Shown: positions 34,364 to 47,084 of the stretch, one piece after another
Layout: each line of letters opens with the position of its first letter
Position numbering within the stretch: position 1 is the stretch's first letter
NCBI RefSeq assembly: GCF_030272615.1
Contig: NC_081415.1
Location: 266,387,925-266,451,924 of the forward strand
DNA from: Cryptomeria japonica
Taxonomy: Eukaryota; Streptophyta; Pinopsida; Cupressales; Cupressaceae
DNA: 64,000 nucleotides
Direction: 5' to 3'
Position numbers and translations under genes: made by a program
Notes under the pieces: generated by a model
What the model saw: only the letters and a program-made list of their open reading frames with translations
Told to the model about the DNA's origin: nothing
The model's database searches: none

Positions 34364-34882
34364 CTATGTGTAAAACCTGCGAAGGTGCATGCTATTGATA
34401 GGATCCTCCAAAGGTTCGTCACTTGGAGTTGAAAGCTGATATGCACTAGATCCATATGCTGCTGTGATGATGTAAGGACCAAGCTTGTTTGGTTTGAACT
34501 TGCCCTTCTTCTCTCTGTCTTGTTGTTTTTTAGGATTTTCTCTAAGAACCAAGGCACCCACCTCAAATGTGTGAGGCTTAACCTTATGATTGTAATTGCA
34601 ATGTTCCTTGATTGAATGATGTGTATCTCGAGTAACTATCTTCCTTGATGAAGGAACTGAGATAGAATTACTAGTGTGTGAACTATGTAGGCTCATATGC
34701 ATGTCACCTAAAGAAGTTTGGGCATCTCTGATAACAAAGTCCTTCGAGGAAGCTCTATTAAAGGTCCATGATGTATCGCCAAAAGGGAATGGATGTGTGG
34801 AACAAGTGGATGAGGAATGAAGGCTTATGATTGCGAAAAGAAGTGAAAGTAGCATAGCAAGATGGAGACTTAGGATCAACAA
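34364..34882 (-). pseudogene. Integrase C-terminal end, element B
   Basis: The lower part reads on the minus strand NYNHKVKPHTFEVGALVLRE, then NKLGPYIITAAYGSSAYQLS and a MHLRRFYT end. This matches the end of integrase in A (VGDLVLRENPK, then a GPYIVTAAFGSGAYQLS block). The catalytic core is absent. The first 80 codons of this frame (Ser/His-rich) do not look like integrase and are probably filler from the deletion junction. Confidence 0.8.
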
Positions 34883-34904
34883 GTATTCTTTTTGACTTGA
34901 AATT

Positions 34905-35558
34905 TTAGAACTTTTGCCCAGTTATTTTGATATTAGGGGAGATCAAATCTTGCTCTTTTTGCTTCATAGGATTTTTATCCTTGAGTTTGATTTTTGTGGA
35001 GTCCAGTAGCTTTTGATTTTGATTTGGACTGAAGGACTTTTCTTTAGTTTTGACTGTTAGTTTTTTCTTTTCAAATCTTGATTTTTGATCCCCAATTAGT
35101 AAGGGCTTTTGTAATTCTTGTTGATCCAAGTCTGGGAGAGAAGTGGAAATTGAATGAGTGGATGAAATTGTAAGGCTGTGTGAGTTTTCAAGAGGGCTGG
35201 TGATATGCTCAATAGATTCTTCGGTGGAACCACTCTTAGGACTATTGATATCAAGAGATGCTTGCACCACTATAGGATATTTGCATTCAGACTTAGTAGC
35301 CACAACACTAGGTGCTTCGTACCCAATTCCTTGATATTGCAAATTGTTTGTAGGTTGTTCCTATCAACTCAATGTGTTAGGAGATAGTGGGAGTTGATCA
35401 ACATGAAAAATATACTCACCACATCCCATGTCTTTAATTTTGAACCTTTCTTTGATCTCTGCTTGTGTTGACGTAGAAGCTTTCAAGGATTCTGGATCCA
35501 CATATGCTAAAGATGGAACAACTTCTCGATTGACTCGGATTGTTATTTATGATCTAGG
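34905..35558 (-). pseudogene. Post-protease spacer, element B
   Basis: Ser- and Lys-rich open stretch (34905-35342) after protease, containing GSTEESIEHITSPLENSHSL and an NQNQKLLDSTKIKLKDKNPM stretch. By position it is the counterpart of the long spacer in A, but much shorter. I looked for a G-patch here and did not find one; only QYQGIGYE hints at it. The deletion to the integrase end occurs near 34890. Confidence 0.5.
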
Positions 35559-35935
35559 TCAAGGATTTTTGCAATATATGATTGGGTCAGGGTTAGCTTT
35601 GACGGTCACTTCAACTCCATTGTGTGGAAACTTGATACATCGATGATATGTAGATGGTACTGCGCTCATCTCATGAATCCAAGGATGTCCTAGAAATATG
35701 TTGTATGTGAGATCTAGATCAAGGACTTGACAAACCACATCCTTTGTAACTAGCCCAACTCTGAGAGGTAAGGTGATTGTGCCCTTGGATGAGCACTCTT
35801 CGTCATCATATGCCTTGATGGTAATTTTGTTTGTAGAATTCACAACTTTGTCTGAATATCCCAATTGTATTATTGTCTTCAAAGTACATATATTAAGACC
35901 TGCTCCTCCATCTATCAGGATTCATTTTATTCGGT
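35559..35935 (-). pseudogene. Aspartic protease, element B
   Basis: The active site DGGAGLN lies near 35895-35920 on the minus strand. It is followed by KAYDDEECSSKGTITLPLRV and the LGHPWIHEMSAVPSTYHRC block (35650-35710), where LLGRPW has become FLGHPW. A TAG stop near 35922 cuts it from the linker upstream. It would process Gag. Apart from that stop the protease is rather well kept for an element with no polymerase. Confidence 0.82.
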
Positions 35936-36380
35936 GTTTGTGTATGAAGGCTTCAATGTGTAAAGGTGCATTATGTGGTTGGCTCATGGAGGCGTCATCA
36001 GCTTCTATGAATGTAAGGGAGTGTGGAACGGAAAGGTATCCCACCATGGATTGAAACTGGTCCACGTTTAGATCAGTAGGGACATAAGTGTCTCTCAAGA
36101 TTTTGTCAAGAATAGCTTTATGTGCAACGGATATGCGTAAGAGCTCAAGGATTGAGATAAGTGCAGGTGTCTTCCCTAACTGTTCTACAAGATCATACTT
36201 AGGCTTGGTTGATAAGGAAGCCATGTTTTTAGTCGGAGCACCTTGCAAAGTAAATTTACCTCGACGAGTTGTAACATTACATTCAGAGGTAGGTTCAGAA
36301 GAAGATCCAATGCCTTTTAGGACAATCTTGGGTCTTTGGGTAGAATTCTCAATGATAATGGTAGAGACATAATTGTCCAT
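35922..36380 (-). pseudogene. Gag-protease linker, element B
   Basis: 152 codons with ALISILELLRISVAHKAILD and FQSMVGYL and a HIEAFIHKHRIK end, closely matching the linker in A and C. The first third is Ser/Thr/Lys-rich. The strong conservation among three diverged elements suggests a folded part rather than a loose linker. Confidence 0.78.
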
Positions 36381-36511
36381 TGAAATGTGATTGACAGTTA
36401 ATCATAGTTATAGGATGCTCTGGTATAGTTGGTTTGGTCATCTGTGGCTTTAGCTTTTCCCTTGTCATGTTTTGGGAATGGTTCCTTAAACATCTCATGA
36501 TCTTGATTGGA

Positions 36512-36859
36512 TTAGAGTCCTTCAATCTCAATGTCACCTCTATCAATAAGGTCTTGTATGATGTTCTTCAGTCGATGGCAGTTTCCTGTTTTATGTCCCT
36601 TGCTTTTATGAAATTCACAATATTCATCATCATTCCACCAATTTGGTTTAACCTTTGGCTCATATGGAGGCAAATTTGAAATTGTTATTATTTTGTTTGC
36701 CACTAGCTTCTTGAAAGCTGACTCAAGTGGTTCTCCCAATGGGGTGTATTTCCTTCGTGGTTTTGAAGTTGTTTGAGTATTCACTTGATTATTTGTAGAG
36801 ATTGATCTAGAAAAAAACAATTTTGGGTTGTACTGTATTGGCATCAACAACACCATCAT
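36512..36859 (-). pseudogene. Gag C-terminal part with CHHC knuckle, element B
   Basis: Contains RRKYTPLGEPLESAFKKL and then CEFHKSKGHKTGNC, an intact Cx2Hx4Hx4C zinc knuckle, followed by NIIQDLIDRGDIEIEG. The knuckle would bind the packaged RNA. It follows the short frame 36807-37010 (STFKDVIEKGLVIEKVLIEQ), which bridges capsid and knuckle after a frame change near 37020. Confidence 0.82.
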
Positions 36860-37021
36860 TGACTGTGTTCTTGTTTTTGTTCCAAAATCTTGGCTTGTCT
36901 TTTCCTTTAAAGTCCTCTTTGTTTTCTTTGAATATATTAATTACTCCTTGTTCAATTAGGACCTTCTCTATTACTAAGCCCTTTTCAATGACGTCCTTGA
37001 AGGTGGACAAACAAGATTTTC

Positions 37022-38458
37022 TTAGGTCATAACCAATGTCTTTGTTAACATTTCTACCATTTGTTTATGTGGAATTTCACAAGAGCATCTATTGGCTAGA
37101 TTTCTCCATCTTTGTAAAAATGATGAAAAAGATTCTCCATCCTTTTGCTTGGTGTTGCACAAAGTGGTGACTGATATGTCTGTCTCTATGTTGCATGAGA
37201 AATGTTGGATAAATGCCTCTGCTAAGTCACCCCATGACTTTATTCCAGGTGGGAGTTGGAAGAACCATTCCATAGCTTGATCACCTAAGCTATGTGGGAA
37301 TAATCTCATCAAATATGTCTCTTCTGCTGCTACCTCAATGCAAGCTATGAAAAACTGTCTTATATGTGCTTTAGGATCTCCTTTTCCTTTGTACTTATCA
37401 AAATTAGGTGTCACAAAGTGTGTAGGAAATGGAGGCATTGGAATGCTTTTGTCAAATGGATAGGGACATATGTCTCTCATTGTGTAAGTTGGCTTCGGTG
37501 TATTTATGTCCTCCATTTTCTTTTGTAAGTCCTTGATTTGCTGTTGCAAATTATTCTTAGGTGGAGACTGACTTCTTGGACCATACCCCATGTTTGAACC
37601 ATTGGGTGGAGGAGGAGCATGTTGCATATATGGATGATATTGATCATACACATGTTCATATGGAGGAGGTCTATAATGATGTTGCGTATATGGACCACTT
37701 GGTATAGAGTCATTGTGAGGAATGGAATATCTACTTTGTCCATGTATACCATACTCCACCGGAATGTCATGAGTTTGTTCTAGTGTGTTGCCCCCAAATT
37801 TGACACGGGGTTTCCTTGTGTCCAAATTTTGAACCTGCGTTTGGATATCCAATTGCATTGGTGGTTGGTCCTTAGCATTGGTATGTGATTGAGTATATTT
37901 TTCTGCATAAGACTTCCATAATGGTCTGCGAAGGTGAGTATCATATGCTTGACGATGTGTGTATGGGACCTTTGGTTTTTGAAACAAAGATGATGGTGAT
38001 TCAGGCACAAGATGTGGTCCTCTATTGCCTCCACTATTAGGCCTCCTTTGATCCATATTGGGGTGAGGTTGTTGCAAAGGTCGATTTTCCATTATTTGAG
38101 ACATGTCAAAATCATGAGGGATCTTGGCTCCACTTTGTGCCATCAATTGTAAGAAATATTGTCTATCTCTCCTCATTATTTCCTTAACCAATCAATTGAA
38201 ATGGGGATCCATAATGGAGTCTTCCACTTCTGCTGAATGTACTGAAATGTTGTCCATATTGTCATTGTGTGTATCATTGTTGTTTGTAGTGTCCATGTTC
38301 TCAACATTTGGAATGTTTCTATAAGCATCCATGTCAAGTAATCTGGTATGATTAGAATTGAAAAAGACATCATTGTCATACTCATAGGCACTCATGTTTG
38401 TGGACTCTTGAGCCTCTTTAGTTTCTCTCCTAGATTTTTGGGAACAGGTTTCAACCAT
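37022..38458 (-). pseudogene. Gag matrix/capsid part, element B
   Basis: The best preserved Gag in the window. Start at the ATG of 38458 (MVETCSQKSRRETKE); one in-frame TGA near 38190; then 389 open codons. After a Pro/His/Tyr/Gln-rich middle comes a coiled stretch (NLQQQIKDLQKKMEDI), then ICPYPFDKSIPMPPFP and the capsid core (KFDKY-like FDKYKGKGDPKAHIRQFF, YLMRLFPHSLGDQAMEWFFQ, QRWRNLANRC). It forms the particle shell. The frame shifts by one base near 37025 and goes on in the next frame. That Gag is kept while pol is lost fits a Gag-coding non-autonomous element. Confidence 0.88.
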
Positions 38459-40955
38459 GAACTAGGTATTGACCAAGATGTTTGAGACTAGATGAAAATG
38501 GAAAAGAGTATGGAAGACCAAGAGTTGGATGGAATGTAAATGAATATGAGGTGTACTTGCAATGTCCAAAGTGTAATACCAAGTATGTATGTAGTAGAGT
38601 AGGTGTGGCTTCAAAAGAGATGATAGTTTCTCTTGATGAGGTAAGTTGACCTTGAATCTAAGTAAGACCAAATGAGACCCAAAGGTGATAGACCTTGATG
38701 AGGGACCACTTAGCAAAATGTTGTTGTATGTAATGTGTTGACAAAGTATGATGAGGACAAGAAAGTGACCTTTTGACTCAAGTTTAGACAAATGTGAATG
38801 TAATGTAAGGTGTAAAGCAATGATGGACTTTGTGAGACCCAAAAACAGGTTGAATTCTAGATGAAAACTTGAAGAGATAGCTTAGGAAGCTCAAGAATTC
38901 TGAAACTGATTGCTCTTGTTTGTTGGATTGTAAATTTTTCCTATTTGTGAAGTTGTTGGTTGTGACCAAATCTAAATTTTTGACTATTTTTTCCATGACA
39001 AGAGGACACAATGTTGATGAGGACTCAATGTTTGCAAGTGTTTAGACCCAAAATGACTCAAAGAAAAGTGTGTTGTTTGATGTTAAATTGTTTTGCATAC
39101 ACTTGAAGACACAAAAGACACAATGTTTTGATGTTTGATCTTAAATGTTTGAATGTTCTAAAGAAGACAAGCACAATTCTTATGGTTGGCTAGGACAATA
39201 GTTGTTGATCCCACATGAGGCTACGCTATTCAAAGCGGATACTTAGATGCTTGACCCCACTGGCTCCACCCTCGACACTCACTTCTTGAGGTAGCCAAGC
39301 ATTAGTCCCCACGAAAACTCCCTGTGGCAAACTTTGTATCTCTACTAAGAACCGTATGTGTGTGGGCCACTCCAGAGGTCCGACCTCCTGCCCCAACAAC
39401 TAGAAGGATTTTGGCTTCTAAAGCAAAAAGGTGCTAGTAAGGGAATCCACTCATGTGGCCATACATGCACCACTTTTAGCTCTATAAATATAGAAGGCTC
39501 CCAACCAGTAGGGGTTATGCCCTACAACTGATCAAATAAATTTGATCAAACGAGTTTATGGGGAGACATAGTGTCGGTATGAACTAATCAACACACGTTA
39601 TCCATGGTTTTCACCATGAGTACAGTTGTTTATAGTGGTTCAGAAGAGGATGGATTTTCCTTGCTACCACTTGGGTTGTTCTCTCCTCACTAGTAGTCCT
39701 AATGACCACACGGGGAGACAGGCCCTCTAAAGATTAAACAAAAAGAGCCTATTGCCAAAACACAAAAGACATTGGTTCAATTTTAGTGCACCAATTGAAG
39801 TGTTTGCTAATCTATGAAAACAAGGCACACAATGAAAGAAAACACCATTGCCAAGGTCCTGCAACAAAGATCTATTAGTAGTTTGGATTGTTTCAAATGA
39901 TCACCCCTTCCTGCAAACACACAAGTTAGGTAAATTTTAGATCCAAAAGACTTTGTGAAATAGGGGCCTTCAACAATGCATTTTTTTGACCAATTCAAAG
40001 ATCTGATTCATCACAAAAAAAGACCACCTGTAAAATTTAAAGAAATTTCTAGAAATGTAAGAAAATCCAAAAAATTTGCTAATTTGCTCCAAAAATTAAT
40101 TTTTTATGAAAATTCATAAAAAAATCATATAAAATGCAAAATGGATCCAAAAAATCTGAATTTTTTACTGGACACTCTTGATGACCTTTCAAACCTGCAT
40201 AAAACATTTCCTGCAAAATTTCTGAGCAGTTTGTGAGATATGAGCAAAATAATGCAAAACCCCAATTTTTGAAGAATGATTTTGCATGAAATTTAAAATA
40301 AAATAAAATAGAGTTTGTGCATAAATCAGAGAGATTTCCAAAAATATAAGAAAATCCAAAAAATTAGCTAATTTTCTCTCAAAATTAATTTTTCATGAAA
40401 ATACATAAAAAAATTATATAAATTTCAAATTTGCTCCAAAAATTCTAATTTTTTTATTGCAAATCTCTGATAATGTTCTTGACCTACAAAAAAAATTTGA
40501 TGCCAAAATTCAAAGCCGTTTGTGAGATATGATCAAAACAATAAAAAACCCTAATTTTTAAAGATCCAATTTTTTAGGAAATATTTTGCATCAAAATTAA
40601 AATCACAAAGAACAAATCCCGTGTATAATTATGAGAGATTTTAAAAAATGTAAGAAAATCCAAAAAATTCATTCATTTGCTCTCAAATTTTTTTTTATGA
40701 AAATTCATAAAAAATTAAAATATGCTCCAATAAATCTGAATTTTGGTTTGAGAGCTCTTGATACTACCTTCAACCTGCAAAAAAAATTTCATGCAAAATT
40801 TCCAAGCCGTTTGTGAGATATGATTGAATCTCTCCAAGATCTTGATTTTGTGTCCAAAACCCTAGCTGCACAAGGTTATTCTCCAAATTGTTTTACAAAA
40901 CAACAATATAGGGTTAGAAAAACCTTCAAAAAACACAGATCTAACAAAAATCCAT
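38459..40955 (-). other. Untranslated leader of element B
   Basis: 2.5 kb upstream of Gag on the element strand, with no supported gene. It contains a three-copy repeat of about 290-300 bp next to the primer site. Position and size parallel the leader of A. Confidence 0.65.
40025..40830 (-). repeat. Three tandem repeats of about 290-300 bp, leader of B
   Basis: The word gaaaatccaaaaaatt occurs at 40061, 40350 and 40654 (spacing 289 and 304), each followed by a tttttatgaaaat and a gtttgtgagatatga word. The copies are AT-rich and diverged by small indels. Confidence 0.82.
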
Positions 40956-40973
40956 GTCCCACCGGGCATGCCA
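40956..40973 (-). promoter_or_regulatory. Probable primer binding site, element B
   Basis: On the element strand tggcatgcccggtgggac lies three bases after the LTR and begins with the TGG expected for pairing with a tRNA CCA end. I could not assign the tRNA with confidence; similarity to tRNA-Lys is only partial. Confidence 0.6.
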
Positions 40974-40976
40974 AAA

Positions 40977-41724
40977 TGTTTATGGTGAAAATGGATAAAA
41001 CAATATTGAAAGACTAAATGAATTCAACCACAAAACCCTAGCCTAACAACAACAAAGATCCACCATAACATACGAAGATTACCTAAGACAATGTAAATAA
41101 AATAAAATCACAAAGATTATACCATCACATGTCCAATAGGGTTTGGATCTCCATTCTTCCTATCTCCATTGATCTTGCTTGATATATTTGCTCTCAGATT
41201 TTATGTGTGCACAAGAGCTCAACAAAGAACGGAAATGTGGTTGCAAGTAGGCTTGATCACATATGAAAGTTCAAAAGCGTATTTGGGAAGTCAACTGATC
41301 AGGGTTAATAATGAAGAAAGCATCTCCTTATATAGAAGACACCATAAGAAATGGAGGGATAAGATTGAGAGGTGTAAAAGATAAATGGTCGACTATGATT
41401 AGAGGGTAGGTTGAGAAAATAAGAAAATAATGAGAGGGTAGGTAGTGTAGGAATTAAGAGATGAATGACATGTGTCATGGGTAGAAAAGGTTAATAAATT
41501 AATTAAATAAATAAAGATTTATTTAATTAATAGAAGAAGTGGGATCAATTAAATAAATTAAATATTTATTTAATTTAGGAAAGGACAATTTAAATAAATA
41601 AATATATTTATTTAAATGAGAAATAAGGCTAGAAGAGGATAAATAAATAAATTAAATAAATAAAGATTTATTTAATTAATAGAAGAGTTAGGCTAAAATA
41701 TTTAGACAATTTTAGGTGTCTACA
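40977..41724 (-). repeat. 5' LTR of element B
   Basis: Nearly identical to 30288-31065, lacking about 30 bases of an AT-rich tract near 41700. It is followed directly by the GTTAT duplication. Confidence 0.92.
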
Positions 41725-42428
41725 GTTATATTAGAATGAAAAGAGATTATGTACCATGAGATAGCTATACTTGTAGATTGAGAATATGTATCTCTATGTA
41801 AGGATCTTGTATTCATATGTATTGGAAAACATAAAAAGATTGCGATGATGTACCTTGGATATTTCTCATTAATGAAAATAACGTTTAGATTCATGATTGA
41901 TGGTGTTATTGGATTATTCTTGTATGAGATAGAGTATATGTTCTTTGTTGAAAGAAGTTAATTTAGTATCATGTTTGTCTCTTGGACATGTATATGCATT
42001 AGATATTACAATCGCACTTTTAATGGTAATGGATTACTTATTTGGTAGGTGATGTTCAATGATGGTATTAGTAAAAGAGGAAATGGGAATTAGGAACATT
42101 TGGTATTGTTGCTCTTAAAATGAACCTAAGGATAATTTGGGAATTGGTTAAGGATAGATTGTACCTATGATGGTTGAATTAGTAGATGTTTTCTATATTA
42201 TGTAAGGAGTAAATGATGATAGGAAATGTTAGATTATTTTATATTGTGATAGTAGGCTTGATGTGGTTATATTCTTATGTTAGTTAAGTAATGGTATTGA
42301 GATATCCTAGGGATTGTTAATCGATGAATTGTGTTGCGTTGCATTAGATGATTTTATTTTTTTTAAAATTATCTCTATTTACATGTTAGTTAGTTATATC
42401 TCTCTATGGTATTTTGGCGGGCATTACA
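41725..42428. other. AT-rich unassigned DNA, possible long LTR, right part
   Basis: Continues the host sequence of B and ends gggcattaca, the exact inverse of tgtaatgccc at 26142. No gene is seen. Confidence 0.4.
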
Positions 42429-43698
42429 ATTTATACCTATGGTTACCAATTTGGCAATGTCCAATTAGCCCAATGTATATTTGTGAATGACCACTAAAGA
42501 CTGTGCATAGTCGGTCATATGTGATTGTCACTATTATAGTGTATATATGAACAATATTTTAATATTGTTGAGCTAATTTAATATTTAATTGTGATATATG
42601 CCTTGCGAATTTTTGTTTTAATTGGCATTTGCCCAATTGAGCGTATGAGTGATTGTTGGGGTCGAATTTGAACTTTTGGGGAATATTTTTTTTTAAAGAT
42701 TATTTAATGTTGATTTGGCTTTTAACTGTTTCATGACTATTTACAATTTTAGGAATATTTTTATGGGGCTTGATTATATTTATTTTATTGTGTTTTTCAT
42801 TGGGATGAGTTTATGGATATGAGAATTAAAGCTTTATGTAATTATTTATTTATTTTATATTTTTAATTTCTTAAAACCACTTGGGTTTTTATATGGTAAA
42901 GTGTTGATTTTTGACACTTAATCTTTTTTTTTGGTTTTGCTCTCCAACCCTACATGTGATAATTGGGTTGTTGATTGTGGGAGATTGGATGGATAAAGTT
43001 TTATTGGTAGACACTCCTTCGAATCGTGTTGGTGAACTCTTTGAGGTGTCCAGTTTTCCTGGCCTCTTTTGGTGTGTATGGATTTCATTTTAATTTTGAA
43101 TATTCCTTCCATTTGAAGGTATGTTTATTATTTTTCTCCTTCATTTCTATAACATGCCCACTGTTCTACCCATTCAATTTACCAAGTCAAATGTGATTAG
43201 TTATCATTAATTATTTACCTTTATAAATAAGATTCTATCTCCAAAACCCACACACCTATCAACTAAGTCCACCTTTATATTAGGTGGCATTAATTTTATT
43301 ATGAACTTCTTATGAATAATAGTGTTTCCTTATTAACTTGGTCGATTCTTAGTTGACCATTTCCTACGCCCTTTCCCTTATTGTAGGGTGTTGTTAACAC
43401 ATGGTCTGCTTCCCATTTGAATGGGTCTAGCAACCTCCCTATCATTTTTCTCATCGCTTATTGAAGGGGGTCAAAAATTACACTTGACACATTTTTATAC
43501 TTATGCGCTTCCCCCATGGTCAACGCTTCCCTTAAGAATAGGGTGCACCACCTTTATGGTGGTCGCCCCTTGGTTTGCTAGATCTTTACCACTTATGGGG
43601 TATTATACATGTCGACCACTTCCATACTCACCACTATGTAGTGTTTGATTGACTCATATGTGATATATGTGGAGTTAATACGCAACCCGAATCTTATA
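42429..43698. other. Unassigned sequence before the microsatellite
   Basis: 1.3 kb, AT-rich up to 42950 and more mixed afterwards. I see no coding motif, RNA gene or repeat. Confidence 0.5.
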
Positions 43699-44301
<603 letters not shown>

Positions 44302-45427
44302 TGTTGAGGTTAAAGTTGAACTCCAAATAAATGTCTTGAAACTTGTTAGTCCATCATAAAATATAAAAAATGAAAGCTATGGGAAACTTAACTTCAACCA
44401 ATGAAGTAACATGAAATAAATGAAATAAACAAGATTATACGTTCCATGATTTACACCTCATTGTGTCCTAACTCCACTATTCCTGGTTGCAGATGATTTG
44501 CTCTCAGACAAGCACTAGTAGCTTCCAAGATGGCATATGAAGAATGGACTGATAGTTAACTGATACTATGATATGCATATGCAAATGATTTAAGCTAACA
44601 TGATATTAAGATATGATAAGAATTCTAAAATTGCTAATTTCTTCAAACTCAAACTCATAGATGCAAGATAAAACTCCTAGAATGACTATATGATTAGCTA
44701 TTAGTTTCAAAATGGCTTAGGAGACTTATTTTTATAGATTTTTGAGTGCATGAGCTTAGGTGACAAAGATCAACAGTCATGATTGAATCTTGCAAATTAG
44801 ATGGCTATGAGCAAGATGTTGAAGGTTGAGAGAAAGGGGGAAGGAGAAGACAAGTGTCACTCATCTCACCTTGATTGAGTTGAAGACTTGAGAGGATATA
44901 GGATAGTTGGAGAAGATGTAGGAATGAGAGGACAAGTGGACTCAAGTCCTCCTAAGATATAGCGATGTTAGAGAGAATATAGAAGAAGGTTAGGAAATAT
45001 GTGTACGTACACAATATTTCATTTATTTTGGAAGTTCGAGATAAGTGGCTAATAAATGATTTAATTTAATTTAATTTTGTTGAATTAATTTAGCCACATG
45101 ATGGATGAGTTGGAAAAATGGAGATGAAGTGGAGATGGAAAGATGAATTGGAAAAGGGATTAAATAATTAAGAAATTATTTAATTAATGAGACTATAGGA
45201 TAGTAGATAGAGGAATAATTAAATATTTAGATATTTAATTAATTGATTAGAAGAAAAGGATATAATGAATTATTTGATAAAATGTTTCAATTAAATTAAT
45301 TAATAGAAGAATATAAAATGAATTAAATAAATTAATCTTTTCAAATTAACTATTTAATAGAAGAATAATTATTAAATAAATATAAAATATTTATTTAAAT
45401 GCTCATAGCCAATTTTATGTGTATACA
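44302..45427 (-). mobile_element. Solo LTR inside the microsatellite
   Basis: 1126 bases with TG...CA ends and perfect ATATG flanks (44297-44301 and 45428-45432). On the minus strand it starts tgtatacacataaaattgg, close to B's tgtagacacctaaaattg, so it is probably a Tat-like LTR in minus orientation. No internal sequence remains, as expected after recombination between two LTRs. The flanks are ambiguous in principle because the target is repetitive. Confidence 0.82.
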
Positions 45428-45432
45428 ATATG

Positions 45433-45557
45433 TATGTATGTATGTATATGTGTGTGTGTGTACATATACATACATACATACATACATACATATACATAAA
45501 TATGTGTATATATATGTATGTATATGTATACACACACACATATATATACATATATAT
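45433..45557. repeat. Microsatellite, right part
   Basis: tatg, tgtg, cata and ta units, the continuation of 43699-44301. It ends exactly where the 5' LTR of E starts. Confidence 0.9.
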
Positions 45558-47050
45558 TGGTGTAGGGGCACCTCATCTACATTCAAATCATGACCCTAAG
45601 GATGAAGACTAGGATCATTACAGTGTCTTAGTGTGTCTTGTGTTTTATGTGTCCAATAAACCCCACCATGTAAGCCCATGTCATCAATTAGGCATTTTGA
45701 TAAGCCAATTGGGACAATGTGGTCAATAGGGGTAGTAGATGGTTTAGTTTTGTGTTTGATAGGTTTTAGACATGTTTTAGGAGTGTTTGGTTGATCCATG
45801 TGTGTGGATTCCAACATTAGCAAGTATGACAATATTTTGTACAAAATTGCAAAATTGCAACTTTTGAGTGCAAAAGTGCAACTTTTTAAAATACGATTGG
45901 GGGAAGCCTTTCAAAAGCTCCAACCTACTCCAAATTTAGTTGGAAACCATTATATAGTTGTATAAGCCTTGTGTACATGATTCCCAAGGTTTCTGCTATT
46001 GTGATTGGAGTTTGTGAAGCAATAAAACACTAAATACTGCAATTTTCCCAAAAATTTTGAGTTTGCAGGAGTTGCACGTGCCTGTATGGATTGATTTTAA
46101 TCACACCATCCATGGACTAGATAGAGGGATGAAATAAATTTGTTTTAGTGGTGGTATGAGGTCCTAATTGTTCTGGAGTAGCGATAACCCTCCATTCTTC
46201 TGACTGCAACCCGAAAATTGAGGGTTTGGAGAGGGTTTTGGATAAACATGGCCTTATCTTGCATTCTAGTCCACTAGAAGACTCTTCCTTTGGAGGGATG
46301 TAGGTTAAGCCTATGTACTTTAGTTTTTTCATGTTTTTTTGTAGGGGAAAATTGGTAGTGTGGAGAAAGGAGAAAAATTACATAGGCATCTCTATGTGAC
46401 TACCTAGGACAAGATTTAGGACAGTCATCATAAAATGTCATAGCGGTGGATTCTAGGCACGCAACCCTGGAATTGAAGGTTACTCACCATCCCCCACATG
46501 TCCATAGAGTTGGTTTTCTATTTTGAGATCAGTTTTTGGTATTTGCTTTTGAAAATAGGCCTAATTGCCCCTATTAGGTCTCTTAGCCTTTAAAGGGATC
46601 AAACCTTGTAATTGCAGACCCGGTCAAACCATTTTGGGGATCAGTGAAACTTCCAAAAAGGTATTTTAAATGGTAATTTGTTTGTATGGGTGTGTGGAAC
46701 ATTTTGGAGTTGAGATCCATTTTATCGACAAATAGGGCTACAAGCCTAGGGGGTAGGTTTCTAAAAGAGGTATAAGGAATTGGAGCCTAATCTCAAAATC
46801 AATTATTGGAATAGTTTCTAATAGAAATAAATGAACCAAATCCTAAGCCCTTAGGAGCAGGGTGTCATGGGGTGGTGTAGGGTAGGTATTGAGGCATTTA
46901 CTCATCTTGAGTAGGCCCAAGCCTAGTGAACTTGTGAGTAGACCCATCTAAGGTGTGGAGTCCTTCCTTGTAGGACCCTTGTGATCATTTGGGGGTCATA
47001 AGTCTAACCTTGTTTGGGCTTGTCCTTAGGTGTGTGGGTAGGGCTTTGCA
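45558..47050 (+). repeat. 5' LTR of element E
   Basis: Begins tggtgtaggggcacctcat directly at the microsatellite and ends tagggctttgca. It matches 62652-64000. The start could also be read at 45561. A short frame at its left end (PHLHSNHDPKDED) is the pol tail that overlaps the LTR. Confidence 0.85.
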
Positions 47051-47055
47051 TCAAG

Positions 47056-47066
47056 TGGTATCAGAG
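47056..47066 (+). promoter_or_regulatory. Primer binding site for initiator tRNA-Met, element E
   Basis: tggtatcagag, five bases after the LTR end, matches the usual tRNA-Met primer site (tggtatcagagc) of plant retroelements. Confidence 0.85.
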
Positions 47067-47084
47067 AATAGGAGTGTTCTTTGG

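Larger units (their letters stand above)
30288..41724 (-). mobile_element. Tat-like Ty3 element B, deleted in pol
   Basis: 11.4-kb minus-strand element with two LTRs and a perfect target duplication GTTAT (30283-30287 and 41725-41729). It keeps gag, knuckle, linker and protease, then jumps from the post-protease spacer to the integrase C-end; RT, both RNase H domains and the integrase core are gone. The LTRs differ at only about ten sites by eye plus a 30-base indel, so it is younger than A yet has no polymerase. It looks like a non-autonomous Gag-coding element that would need enzymes supplied by relatives. It also carries an antisense PMD fragment. Confidence 0.92.

Noticed and set aside
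35205-35387. Possible G-patch after protease in B (QYQGIGYE)
   Set aside because: Only one short piece fits; the LGK, QG and closing GLGY parts are missing.
26137-42433. Target duplication for the supposed long LTR (aaata / attta)
   Set aside because: Three of five bases match at most, so it is not counted as evidence.
46117-46332. Minus-strand frame within the 5' LTR of E, with a related one in the 3' LTR
   Set aside because: Present in both LTR copies only because the LTRs are copies; start and length are not kept.
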